Positions 21,926-32,194 of a DNA stretch of 64,000 bases are shown here, piece after piece. The stretch lies in the NCBI GenBank assembly GCA_949987565.1, contig OX465105.1, positions 3,480,496 through 3,544,495 of the forward strand, given 5' to 3'. The notes below the pieces were generated by a model. The model was not told the origin of the DNA. It did not search any database and worked only from the letters and a program-made list of their open reading frames with translations. Every line of letters starts with the position of its first letter. Position 1 is the stretch's first letter. Made by a program: the position numbers and the translations under genes. The DNA is from Luidia sarsii (lineage: Eukaryota > Echinodermata > Asteroidea > Paxillosida > Luidiidae).

Positions 21926-22351
21926 GAGGCAGTCCTTATCTAAAGTTATCTGCACAATTTTTCCAAGGCAAATAATTACCAGAAGATCGACAGTCCTTGC
22001 TGATCCACTCCATGAAGCTCAGGTATCTTATGTCTTCTGTCGGGTTCCTCAGCTCCTGGCTGCTGAAGTTCTTGTTGAGAAGTCAGACTGGGCCATTGTC
22101 TGGTACTTTCGCCACCTTCATCATTCAATTGTTGGTCCCAACATTGCCTCCTGAGGGCAGGAAAATCAAATATAGTGCAGTGTCGTGATAAAAGAAGAGA
22201 GGTAGAGGTAGAGGGAGAGGAGGAGAGAAGGAAAAGAGAAGGAAGCGAGGAGGCAGAGAGGGAGGCAGAGGGGAGGCTTAGGGGGAGGTAGAGGGGGAGG
22301 TAGAGGGGGAGGTAGAGGGGGAGGCAGTGGGAGGGGAAGAGGCAGTGGAAG
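21926..22351. repeat. Array unit 4
   Basis: Core subtype 1 with the 5' portion deleted (TTTTTCCAAGGCAAATAATT, lacking the AATAAAGAATGTGTCT segment), followed by a short GA spacer with GAGGGGGAGGTA units. Confidence 0.9.
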
Positions 22352-22825
22352 ATGGAGAGGCAGTCCTTATCTAACGTTTTCTTTACAGCTTTTCCAATTA
22401 TAGCCTCATGTCATCAATAAAGAATGTGTCTACACTACGACTGATTGAATATAGGCAAATAATTACCAGAAGACAGATAGTCCTTGCTGATCCACTCCAT
22501 GAAGGCCAGGTCTCTCATGTCTTCTGCAAGGTTCCTCAGCTCCTGGCTGCTGAAGTTCTTGTTGGGAAGTCAGACTGGGCCATTGTCTGCTACTTTCGCC
22601 GCCTTCATCATTCGATTGTTGGTCCCAACATTGCCTCCTGAGGGCAGGAAAATCAAATAGAGTGGTGTCGTGATAAAAGAAGAGGTGAAAGTAGAGAGGT
22701 AGAGGCAGAAGGAGAGGAAGAGAGGAGGCAGAGGGGAGGCAGAGGGAGGAGGCAGAGGGGGAGGCAGAGGGAGGAGGCAGAGGGGGAGGCAGAGAGGGTG
22801 GCATATGCAGAGGCAGATGGAGAGG
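22352..22825. repeat. Array unit 5 (start of the 6.3-kb duplication)
   Basis: Core subtype 1 with AAAGAATGTGTCTACACTAC, followed by a short GA spacer. From within the core rightward it is nearly identical to 33465-33934. The left border of the segmental duplication therefore falls inside this core. Confidence 0.9.
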
Positions 22826-23345
22826 CAGAGGCAGTCTTTACCTAACGTTTTCTTTACAGTATTTCCAATTATAGCCTCATGTCATCAATAAAGAATGTGT
22901 CTGAACTTCAACTGATTCAATATAGGCAAATAATTACCAGAAGACAGATAGTCCTTGCTGATCCACTCCATGAAGCTCAGATCTCTCATGACTTCTGTCA
23001 GGTTCCTCAGCTCCTGGCTGCTGAAGTTCTTGTTGGGAAGTCAGACTGGGCCATTGTCTGGTACTTTTGCCGCCTTCATCATTCAATTGTTGGTCCCAAC
23101 ATTGCCTCCTGAGGGCAGGTAAATCAAATTGAGTGCAGTGTCGTGATAAACGAGGTGAAAGTAGAGAGATAGAGGCAGAGGGAGAGGAAGAGGGAAGGCA
23201 GAGAGGAGGCAGCGAGGGAGGCAGAGGGGGAGGCAGATGGGGAGGCAGATGAGGGAGGCAGATGGGGGAGGCAGAGGGGGAGGCAGAGGGGAGGCAGAGG
23301 GGAGGCAGAGGGGGAGGCAAAGGGGGAGGCAGAGATAAGCAGAGA
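22826..23345. repeat. Array unit 6
   Basis: Core subtype 1 with CTCATGACTTCTGTCAGG and a GA spacer containing GGCAGATGGGGGAG units. Copied at 33935-34453. Confidence 0.9.
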
Positions 23346-24170
23346 CGTTTAAGAGAAAAAAAGCTTTTAAAATGTTGACATCGACTCGGATACATTTCCA
23401 TCACTTGTGCTTAGCAACCAATACCTTATCTTGTTCGTATGGCGGTATAATCTTCAGGACATTTGGGTAAGCATCCAATATACACTTATAGAATCTCACA
23501 GAACCGACACCCCACTAATTAAATCATTATTCAAAATCTGATAATTACAGTTAATTTTAAATGTTTATAATGATCGCTTCATAAGAACACAGAAACAGAC
23601 TTGAACAAAAACATTCATTTAGACAGAGTTCGGAGGTTCTGATCTTGCAATGCAAATCATCAGGAAACACCGACGACCGTGAATAAAACTGACTAAAAAT
23701 CCCTCTAAATATGGCTTCAGAAAACAGTGACGGAAGAACGATGGGCAAAGTACTGTACATGTACATGTACGTACAAATGTACGAGTCACAGAGGTTCGAA
23801 GCAAGCACAAACTGTGAAGCACCGTGCGCATTGCGCACGTGCTGTAAAAAAACATGGCTGCATAGCAACACAGAGGCCTTTGTTTACAAGTTACGACCTT
23901 GGATACTTCATATGAATGAGGCCGTTTGACCTTTCTCGGCCCATATTTAGATACTACAAGCCACCAGCTTCCAAATGATACCAAAAGCAGGTATATGGGA
24001 GTGTAACAGTTGCAGTTCGGAGAGGGGCAAAATGTTGCAAATAACGCACCACCGCAAAAACAGAAAGACACACGCAGGACAAAAGAGACGGCAAAAACCT
24101 TCAATTTGACTATTTGATAACGCAAAATGAACTTAGGACTCTTATGTATTCACCCCCTGAGGGTCAGGAA
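23346..24170. other. 0.8-kb non-array segment inside the array (left copy)
   Basis: Normal-composition sequence beginning GTTTAAGAGAAAAAAAGCTT and rejoining core tail at CCCCCTGAGGGTCAGGAAAA, with a TACATGTACATGTACGTAC word. A minus-strand frame at 23619-24125 (168 codons) and a smaller overlapping one exist. The protein is cysteine- and leucine-rich without a domain I recognise. The segment could be an unidentified insertion. Its copy at 34454-35278 is almost identical. Confidence 0.5.
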
Positions 24171-25500
24171 AATCAAAAAGAGTGCAGTGTCATGATAAAG
24201 GAAGAGGTGAAAGTAGAGAGGGGAGGCAGAGGGGGAGACAAAGGACACAGAGGGGAGAGGGAGGGGAGGAGGTGGGGGAGGCAGCGAAAGAGAGCAGTCT
24301 AGAGGGGGAGGCAGAGAGGGAGGCAGAGAGGGAGGCAGAGGGGGAGGCAGAGAGGGAGGCAGAGTGGGAGGCAGAGTGGGAGGCAGAGTGGTAGTAGAGA
24401 GGGAGGCAGAGTGGTAGGTAGAGAGGGAGGCAGAGAGGGAGGCAGAGAGGGAGGCAGAGAGGGAGGCAGAGAGGGAGGCAGAGAGGGAGGCAGAGGGAAA
24501 GCCAGAGAGGAGCCAGAGTGGGAGGTAGAGAGGGAGGCAGAGTGGTAGGTAGAGAGGGAGGCAGAGAGGGAGGCAGAGAGGGAGGCAGAGAGGGAGGCAG
24601 AGGGAAAGCCAGAGAGGAGCCAGAGTGGGAGGTAGAGAGGGAGGCAGAGAGGGAGGCAGAGAGGGAGGCAGAGAGGGAGGCAGAGGGGGAGGCAGAGGGG
24701 GAGGCAGAGGGGGAGGCAGAGAGGGAGGCAGAGAGGGAGGCAGAGAGGGAGGCAGAGAGGGAGGCAGAGGGGGAGGCAGAGGGGAGCCAGAGGGGGAGGT
24801 AGAGAGGGAGGCAGAGGGGGAGGTAGAGAGGGAGGCAGAGAGGGAGGTAGAGAGGGAGGCAGAGAGGGAGGCAGAGGGGGAGGCAGAGAGGGAGGCAGAG
24901 GGGGAGGCAGAGGGGAGCCAGAAGGGGAGGCAGAGAGGGAGCCAGAGTGGTAGGTAGAGAGGGAGGCAGAGAGGGAGGCAGAGAGGGAGGAAGAGGGGGA
25001 GGCAGAGTGGTAGGTAGAGAGGGAGGCAGAGAGGGAGGCAGAGAGGGAGGCAGAGAGGGAGGCAGAGAGGGAGGCAGAGAGGGAGGCAGAGGGGGAGGCA
25101 GAGAGGGAGGCAGAGGGGGAGGCAGAGAGGGAGGCAGAAGGGGAGGCAGAGAGGGAGGCAGAGAGGGAGGCAGAGAGGGAGGCAGAGGGGGAGGCAGAGA
25201 GGGAGGCAGAGAGGGAGGCAGAGAGGGAGGCAGAGAGTGAGGCAGAGGGGGAGGCAGAGAGGGAGGCAGAGAGGGAGGCAGAGAGGGAGGCAGAGGGAGA
25301 GCCAGAGAGGAGCCAGAGTGGGAGGTAGAGAGGGAGGCAGCGGGACAAGCCAGACGGGAGCTAGAAGGGAGACAAATGGGGAGGTAGATAGGGAGGCACA
25401 GGGAAGGCACAGGGGAGCCAGAGGGGGGACAGATCGGGAGAAAGAGGGGGAGACTCAGAGGGAGGCAGAGAGTGAGGAAGACGGAAGGCAGAGGCACTGG
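24171..25500. repeat. 12-bp GA minisatellite (GGGAGGCAGAGA), 1.3 kb, left copy
   Basis: Dozens of near-identical 12-base units, interrupted by GGGAAAGCCAGAGAGGAGCC and GTGGTAGGTAGAGA variants in higher-order blocks. It starts from a core subtype-2 tail (CTGAGGGTCAGGAAAATC, then GGAAGAGGTGAAAGTAGA). Long LP/SA/CL frames on the minus strand are period artefacts. Confidence 0.95.
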
Positions 25501-25715
25501 CAGATGGAGAGGCAGTCCTTACATAAAGTTTTCTTCACAGTTTTTCCAATTATAGCTGCATATAATAAAAAAAGAATGTGTCTTCACTTCAACTGACTCA
25601 ATATAGGCAAATAATTACCAGAAGACAGATAGTCCTTGCTGATCCACTCCATGAAGCTCAGGTCTCTCATGTCTTCTGCAAGGTTCCTCAGCTCCTGGCT
25701 GCTGAAGTTCTTGTT
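25501..25715. repeat. Array unit 7, core cut by the PLE
   Basis: The core runs normally to GCTGAAGTTCTTGTT and then changes abruptly to PLE 3' sequence (TGTGAAAATGATGGTG). The missing remainder of the core is not found on the far side of the PLE, where a new core begins instead. Confidence 0.9.
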
Positions 25716-26082
25716 TGTGAAAATGATGGTGTAATCCCATTCAGTGACACCGCCTCTCTGTTGACCCGTGGAACAAAAAATGTACGAGACACTTTAAGAC
25801 CACTTGCCGTGTTCTTTGCTATATTCCAGGGGGGTAGTCAATTTAACCATAAAGCAAGAACCTTGCAATATGCGTCGACTGGGTTGGGCTAATATAGCAG
25901 GCCATAAGATCGGAAGGTGCTCTCATGGAAGGAGACTAGGGACGCTTCGCAGCTCCCATGGTGTCGCAATAACATGTTTTCATGCCATCTGGGCAATCAT
26001 CAGTTGCGGTGGTGATCTTGGCAGATCAGTGTGTCTCATGGTTGGGGTGCCAAATAGGGGTAGGTTTGAGTGACCGGGTTGG

Positions 26083-26385
26083 TTATTCTTGGGTGATTTG
26101 TTCCTCGAGTAAGGAGAGCAGAGTGTCCAGGGTTTCATCTGGTTCCTCAACGAAACCAGAATCTTCTGGGACGGGGTTTCTCTTGGGCTTGGGAAGTTTT
26201 GCCCATACGATCATTTCCGGTATGTTTTTGGCTTTTTTGTAAGCAATGAGGGGTGGTTTTGGGAAGATATCCCTGAGTTGTTCATTGCTTTGGATGAGGT
26301 GCCAATTCCTGTTGACTGCTTGTTTCAAATCACGGTGGTTAATTGCCGGATTATAGGTGGTGCTAAACACCAGGGGTTGTTCCAT
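26083..26385 (-). pseudogene. PLE reverse transcriptase, C-terminal segment (copy 1)
   Basis: This third reading frame carries the post-RT region: NHRDLKQAVNRNWHLIQS and PPLIAYKKAKNIPEMIV, the stretch that in PLEs normally leads to a cysteine-rich linker and a GIY-YIG nuclease. Here it ends after a further ~35 acidic residues (stop at about 26083) with no CxxC and no GIY-YIG. It is out of frame with the preceding segment. The frame change lies within about 26330-26385. Confidence 0.75.
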
Positions 26386-27050
26386 TGTTCGGGTGTCGGG
26401 TTGCGGTTTGTGAACCAGGTTGGATCGGTTGGTGGGAGATACTTCGAGTAGCCTCTTTGGAGAAGTTTTTGTGAGAAGTTTTTGACCGTTTCTTCGAAAT
26501 CTTCAGTATTGTTTGTATTCCTTGCATATCGGAGACATTCTCCGTAGATGAATGCGTTGAATACATGGGGTGGGTGGGAAGACATTCGATGTAGGTATTG
26601 GTATGTTTCCGTGGGTTTTCGGTAGACTTTGGTGTCTAGTATATCCGTTGAATGGAAACGATTACCTTTGAAAATGGTGAGGTCAAGGTAGTTGATGGAG
26701 GTGAGGGAGGCTTCGTAGGTGAATTTTAGGGTAGGGTGGGTTTGGTTCAGCTGGTTGATGAAGTTTTGGAATTCCTCAAGATTGCCGTCGTAGATGACAA
26801 GTATGTCATCTCGGTATCGCCACCAGGTTAGGATGTGTTCCGCTTGTTCAAGAATTTTCTTTTCGAAATCGTATAGGGTGATATCACAAATTTCGGGGCT
26901 CGCTGTGGAGCCCATTGCACAACCGATTTGCTGGAGAAAGAATCTGTTCCCAAATTGGAAACAATTTCTTCCCAAGATTAATTCCAGTAGTTCTCGGATG
27001 TAGTTGGTGGGTGGTTTTGTGATACCATAGGTGTGACTGGTTAGGTCGAA
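26325..27050 (-). pseudogene. PLE reverse transcriptase, palm/thumb segment (copy 1)
   Basis: It contains IGCAMGSTASPEICD (the MGS..SP motif) and RYRDDILVIYDG, the catalytic motif with Y-R-D-D in place of the more usual Y-V/I-D-D. LKFTYEASLTSINYLDLTIF follows, the hydrophobic motif downstream of the active site. A frameshift near 27040-27055 separates it from the N-terminal segment, and another near 26370 from the C-terminal segment. Copy 2 has the same lesions, so the element was already broken when duplicated, unless these are programmed shifts. Confidence 0.85.
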
Positions 27051-28053
27051 TCGCTTCTTCTTGGTGGATGTTTGTGTACATGGAAACTACATCAATACTA
27101 GTGATCAGAACATTGGAGGGAAAGGTTTTCTCTTCTAGTTTCCGCAGGATGTCTGCTGTATCGAGGACATAGGTTGGTTGAGCGGTAACTATCGGTAAGA
27201 GAAAGTAGTCAATGTATTCTGAGATTTTGGCCGTTGGACTTGAGCATCCACTGATAATTGGTCGCCCGACGAAAGGTTGCCAAGTTGGGGGCTGTTTGTG
27301 TATTTTCGGTAGAAAATACATTGTTGGGCAGTCACAGTGGTATTTGAGTGGGTCCAGGTAGGCCAGGGTGTGGCGGTCGATGTAGTTTTGGTTGTACATT
27401 TTAGTCAGGGTGTAATGGACCATACTGATGGTCGCGGGGGTTATGTCCTGACTTAGTTCCAAGTAGTGTTTGGATTCGAGGTGTTTAAATCCGACAGATC
27501 GGTAGTCAGATTGGTTGAGTATGCAGATTCCTCTACCCTTGTCATATGGTTTGATGACGATTTCGGGGTTGTTTTTGAGGTTGCGGAGTGTGGTGGTTTC
27601 TAACCTTGTCATATTCCTCTTCTGATTTCTCAGACGGATATGGGCTAGTTCGGCTTTTGTGGCTTCCAAATAGTTGTTGAGCGTATTGCTCTGAGTGGTT
27701 TTTGGATGCCAGGTGGAGGGTGGTTTGAACGGGTGGTTCAGGGGTGGTTTGTGGTGCATAATGTATGCGGTTCGCATCCGTTTTTCGAATGTGGTGATAG
27801 CACTCAGTAGAGTAGATCTGGTTGGTTTAGCTGGAGTTGGAACATAACTTAGACCTTTTCCTAATGCAATTTTCTCGACTGGAGAAAGAGTTACATTGGA
27901 TAGGTTGGTTATGAATTGTTCGCTGTCCTCCGCTAAACTAGTCATTAGACTTGTAGGTTGGGTGCTCAGGTTAGAGCTGTGGCGGGAGAAGGTTTTGCCT
28001 TTGGTGGAGTTCCGTGATTGTTTGCTCGATTTGTGGAATTTTCGTTTTGCCAT
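27040..28053 (-). pseudogene. PLE reverse transcriptase, N-terminal segment (copy 1)
   Basis: Beginning at a methionine with a basic leader (MAKRKFHKSSKQSRN), the frame holds VIKPYDKGRGICILN, TMYFLPKIHKQPP, FVGRPIISGCSSPTAKISE and LITSIDVVSMYTNIHQEEAI, the standard early RT motifs of Penelope-like elements (the LPKIHK and GRPI.SG signatures are diagnostic). After EEAI the frame runs into unrelated residues, so I place a frameshift there. It lies 150 bases after the upstream frame, the same arrangement as in copy 2. Confidence 0.88.
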
Positions 28054-28205
28054 AGTTGGTGGGTGTTATAACAATATGATTCCCTTATTGTGGGAGGATA
28101 TATTGCAAAACTGGAGATTGGCTTTTAACGACCGTTGTCTTTGTCTCTTTTTTGGCAATGTGGTGGTCCTGAAAAGGACCGGTAGTTTGTCACGGGGTCG
28201 GCTCC

Positions 28206-28673
28206 TCAAGCGTCTCTTTTCCTCTTATTTCCTCTTGACCTTACGGCCGAGAAGGAGTGGAAGAGGCCGATGGCTGTCGAGTGTTCCCTCGGATTGGTGA
28301 ACCTGTCGCTGATCTTGATCCTGGCGGCCCGCTGGGTTGTCTCTATTTTTTCTTGAATGTCTGCCGCCTGGAAGACGTATTCCTCCCTGGTTAATTTCAG
28401 GAAGAGTCGGGAGACCTTGGTATTTGCGGCTTCCAAAGTCTTAAAAAAAGAGGACCAGTACTGGAAGCCGCGGTGAGGGTGGGGCGGTCTCGCCGAACTC
28501 CTGAGATATGCGGGGGTTGTTTGCTTTTCGACAGCCTGTGATAGGCCCCGCAATTGGTGTTTTATGTGAGATTTGGCCTCCGCTAGTTGCCTAACGGAGA
28601 AACCAAGATCCCGCACAAATTTGAAGTCCTCGTCTGAGAGACGAGGTCTTCGAGAGTCCGTTTGCGGGGCTTG
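28206..28673 (-). CDS. Upstream reading frame of the PLE (copy 1)
   Basis: About 155 codons with a protein-like composition: LSDEDFKFVRDLGFSVRQLA, a basic and glutamine-rich middle, FKTLEAANTKVSRLFLKLTR, and a basic end with RGNKRKRDA. Helical, possibly coiled-coil. I do not recognise a family. Position upstream of the RT on the same strand suggests an ORF1-like protein. There is no ATG at its own start: the frame continues unbroken into the flanking array core up to a methionine at 28769, making a chimaeric frame of 187 codons. Confidence 0.5.
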   Translation of the reverse strand, partial: QAPQTDSRRPRLSDEDFKFVRDLGFSVRQLAEAKSHIKHQLRGLSQAVEKQTTPAYLRSSARPPHPHRGFQYWSSFFKTLEAANTKVSRLFLKLTREEYVFQAADIQEKIETTQRAARIKISDRFTNPREHSTAIGLFHSFSAVRSRGNKRKRDA

Positions 28674-29291
28674 AATGTGTCTAAACTTCAACTGACTCAA
28701 TATAGGCAAAAAATTACCAGAAGACAGATAGTCCTTGCTGATCCACTCCATGAAGCTCAGGTCTCTCATGTCTTCTGCCAGATTCCTCAGCTCCTTGCTG
28801 CTGAAGTTCTTGTTGGGAAGTCAGACTGGGCCATTGTCTGGTACTTTCGCCGCCTTCATCATTCAATTGTTGGTCCTAACCTTGCCTCCTGATGGCAGGA
28901 AAATCAAATACAGTGCAGCGTCGTGATAAAAGAATAGGTGAAAGTAAAGAGGTAGAGGCAGAGGAAGAGGGAAGGCAGAGGGGGAGGCAGAGGGGGATGA
29001 AGAGGGAGAGGCAGAGAGGGAGGCAGAGAGGGAGGCAGAGGGGGAGCCAGAGAGGGAGCCAGAGGGGAGCCAGAGTGTGAGGTAGAGAGGGAGGCAGAGG
29101 GGGAAGCAGAGGGGAGGCAGAGACAAGCCAGACGGGAGCTAGAGGGGAGACAAATGGGGAGGTAGATAGGGAGGCACAGGGGAGGCACAGGGGAGCCAGA
29201 GGGGAGACAGATGGGGAGAAAGAGGGGGAGACTCAGAGGGAGGCAGAGAGTGAGGAAGACGGGAGGCAGAGGCACTGGCAGATGGAGAGGC
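28674..29291. repeat. Array unit 8 (right border of the duplication, left copy)
   Basis: Core subtype 1 with AAAAAATTACC in place of AAATAATTACC, which removes a minus-strand stop. Similarity to the unit at 39790 ends within the core near 28775. The spacer mixes GGGAGCCAGA and GGGGAGGCACAG units. Confidence 0.9.
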
Positions 29292-29869
29292 AGTCCTTAC
29301 ATAAAGTTTTCTTCACAATTTTTCCAATTATAGCTGCATGTAATAAATAAAGAATGTGTCTACACTTCAACTGACTCAGTATAGGCAAATAATTACCAGA
29401 AGACAGATAGTCCTTGCTGATCCACTCCATGAAGGCCAGATCTCTCATGTCTTCTGCAAGGTTCCTCAGCTCCTGGCTGCTGAAGTTCTTGTTGGGAAGT
29501 CAGACTGGGCCATTGTCTGGTACTTTCGCCGGCTTCATCATTCAATTGTTGGTCCCAACATTGCCTCCTGAGGGCAGGAAAATCAAATAGAGTGCAGTGT
29601 CGTGATAAAAGAAGAGAGGTAGAGGCAGAGGGAGAGGAGGAGAGAAGGAAAAGAGAAGGAAGAGAGAAGGAAGAGAGAAGGCAGAGAGAAGGCAGAGAGG
29701 GAGGCAGAAGGGGAGGCTTAGGGGGAGGTAGAGGGGGAGGTAGAGGGGGAGGTAGAGGGGGAGGTAGAGGGGGAGGTAGAGGGGGAGGTAGAGGGGGAGG
29801 TAGAGGGGGAGGTAGAGGGGGATGTAGAGGGGGAGGCAGTGGGAGGGGAAGAGGCAGTGGAAGAACGAG
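29292..29869. repeat. Array unit 9
   Basis: Core subtype 1. Here one minus-strand frame is open from the core (MRDLAFMEWISKDYLSSG) through the linker into the next spacer for 71 codons (29233-29448). The spacer has a regular block of GAGGGGGAGGTA units (29720-29830). Confidence 0.9.
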
Positions 29870-30689
29870 AGCAGTCCTTATCTAAAGTTATCTGCACAGT
29901 TTTTCCTATCATAGCTTATGTAATGAATAAAGAATGTGTCTATACTTTAACTGATTGAATATAGGCAAATAATTACCAGAAGACAGATAGTTCTTGCTGA
30001 TCCACTCCATGAAGCCCAGGTCTCTCATGTCTTCTGCAAGGTTCCTCAGCTCCTTGCTGCTGAAGTTCTTGTTGGGAAGTCAGACTGGGCCATTGTCTGG
30101 AACTTTCGCCACCTTCATCATTCAATTATTGGTCCCAACATTGCCTCCTGAGGGCAGGAAAATCAAATAGAGTGGTGTCGTGATAAAAGAAGAGGTGAAA
30201 GTAGAGAGGTAGAGGCAGAAGGAGAGGGAGGCAGAGAGAAGGCAGAGAGGAGGCAGAGAGGAGGCAGAGAGGAGGCAGAGGGGGAGGCAGAGGGGGAGGC
30301 AGAGGGGAGGCAGAGGGGAGGCAGAGTGGGAGGCAGAGAGGAGGCAGAGGGGAGGCAGAGAGGAGGCAGAGAGGAGGCAGAGGGGAGGCAGAGGGGGAGG
30401 CAGAGGGGGAGGCAGAGGGGAGGCAGAGGGGAGGCAGAGTGGGAGGCAGAGAGGAGGCAGAGGGGAGGCAGAGAGGAGGCAGAGAGGAGGCAGAGGGGAG
30501 GCAGAGAGGAGGCAGAGAGGAGGCAGAGAGGAGGCAGAGAGGAGGCAGAGAGGAGGCAGAGGGGAGGCAGAGGGGAGGCAGAGAGAAGGCAGAGAGGAGG
30601 CAGAGAGGAGGCAGAGAGGAGGCAGAGAGGAGGCAGAGGGGAGGCAGAGGGGAGGCAGAGTGGGAGGCAGAGAGTGTGGCATATGCAGA
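29870..30689. repeat. Array unit 10 with 11-bp spacer
   Basis: Core subtype 1 with TGCACAGTTTTTCCTATCAT and AACTTTCGCCACC, followed by ~450 bases of 11-base units GGAGGCAGAGA/GGAGGCAGAGG. The change from 12 to 11 bases shows that spacers expand independently. Confidence 0.92.
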
Positions 30690-31754
30690 GTCAGAGGCAG
30701 TCTTTACCTAACGTTTTCTTTACAGCTTTTCCAATTATAGCCTCATGTAATAAATAAAGAATGTGTCTAAACTTCAACTGATTGAATATAGGCAAATAAT
30801 TACCAGAAGACAGATAGTCCTTGCTGATCCACTCCATGAAGCCCAGGTCTCTCATGTCTTCTGCAAGGTTCCTCAGCTCCTTGCTGCTGAAGTTCTTGTT
30901 GGGAAGTCAGACTGGGCCATTGTCTGGTACTTTCGCCGGCTTCATCATAGATTTGATGGTCCATACATCGCCCCCTGAGGGTCAGGAAAATCAAAAAGAA
31001 TGCAGTGTCATGATAAAGGAAGAGGTGAAAGTAGAGAGGGGAGGCAGAGGGGGAGACAAAGGACACAGAGGGGGCAGAGAGGGGAGCAGAGGGGGAACCA
31101 GAGGGGAGACAGACAGGGAGACAGAGGGGAGCCAGAGGGAGAGGGAGAGGGAGAGGGAGAGGCAGAGGGAGAGGCAGAGGGAGAGGCAGAGGGAGAGGGA
31201 GAGGGAGAGGGAGAGGGAGAGGCAGAGGGAGAGGCAGAGGGAGAGGCAGAGGGAGAGGCAGAGGGAGAGGCAGAGGGAGAGGCAGAGGGAGAGGCAGAGG
31301 GAGAGGCAGAGGGAGAGGCAGAGGGAGAGGCAGAGGGAGAGGGAGAGGCAGAGGGAGAGGCAGAGGGAGAGGCAGAGGGAGAGGCAGAGGGAGAGGCAGA
31401 GGGAGAGGCAGAGGGAGAGGCAGAGGGAGAGCCAGAGGGAGAGGCAGAGGGGGAGACCGAGGTGGAAGCAGAGAGGGAACCAGAGGGGAAACAGACAGGG
31501 AGAAAGAGGGGAGGCAGAGGGGAGCCAGAGGGGAGCCAGAGGGAGGGGCAGAGGGGAAGATAGAGGGGGGCAGAGGGGGGCAAAGGGGGAGGTAGAGGGG
31601 AGGTAGAGGGGGAGGAAGAGTGGGAGGTAGAGAGGGAGACAGGGAGAAAGAGGGGAGGCAGAGGGGGAAGCAGAGGGGAGGCAAAGCGGGAGGTAGAGGC
31701 AGAGGGGGAGGTAGAGGGGGAGGTAGAGGGGGAGGCAGTGGAAGATGGAGAGGC
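30690..31754. repeat. Array unit 11 (subtype 2) with (GAGGGAGAGGCA)n spacer
   Basis: Core subtype 2 (ATAGATTTGATGGTCCATAC, CGCCCCCTGAGGGTCAGG). The spacer includes a regular 12-base block at about 31135-31450. Confidence 0.92.
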
Positions 31755-32194
31755 AGTCCTCATCTAAAGTTATCTGCACAGTTTTTCCAATCATAGCTTA
31801 TGAAATGAATGAAGAATGTGTCTACACTTCAACTGATTGAATATAGGCAAATAATTACCAGAAGACAGATAGTTCTTGCTGATCCACTCCATGAAGCTCA
31901 GGTCTCTTATATCTTCTGCCAGGTTCCTCAGCTCCTGGCTGCTGAAGTTCTTGTTGGGAAGTCAGACTGGGCCATTGTCTGGTACTTTCGCCGCCTTCAT
32001 CATTCAATTGTTGGTCCCAACCTTGCCTCCTGAGGGCGGGAAAATCAAATAGAGTGCAGCGTCGTGATAAAAGAAGAGGTGAAAGTAGAGAGGTAGAGGC
32101 AGAGGAAGAGGAAGAAGGAAGGCAGAGAGGAGGCAGCAAGGGAGGCAGATGGGGGAGGCACAGGAGAGGCAGATGGGGGAGGCAGAGGGGGAGG
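31755..32194. repeat. Array unit 12
   Basis: Core subtype 1 with CTTATATCTTCTGCCAGG (shared with the subtype-2 unit at 17 kb) and GAGGGCGGGAAAATC. Short spacer. Confidence 0.9.

Larger units (their letters stand above)
25716..28673 (-). mobile_element. Penelope-like retroelement without visible endonuclease, copy 1
   Basis: About 2.96 kb in minus orientation: an upstream reading frame, a broken reverse transcriptase and a ~370-bp 3' untranslated part. No GIY-YIG domain is seen before or after the RT. It sits between two array cores. A copy lies at 36832-39789, offset 11116 bases, with few substitutions. The RT motifs are of the PLE class. Lack of endonuclease in PLEs is known from Athena/Coprina-type elements that live at chromosome ends. 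Whether this is such an element or only a truncated one is open. Confidence 0.8.

Noticed and set aside
24190..25497. 435-codon proline/leucine/serine-rich frame (and 439 codons at 35298-36617)
   Set aside because: Produced by the 12-base spacer repeat. The number of units differs between the two duplicates, as in non-coding repeats.
27896..28300. 134-codon plus-strand frame opposite the PLE
   Set aside because: Antisense shadow of the RT and its leader.
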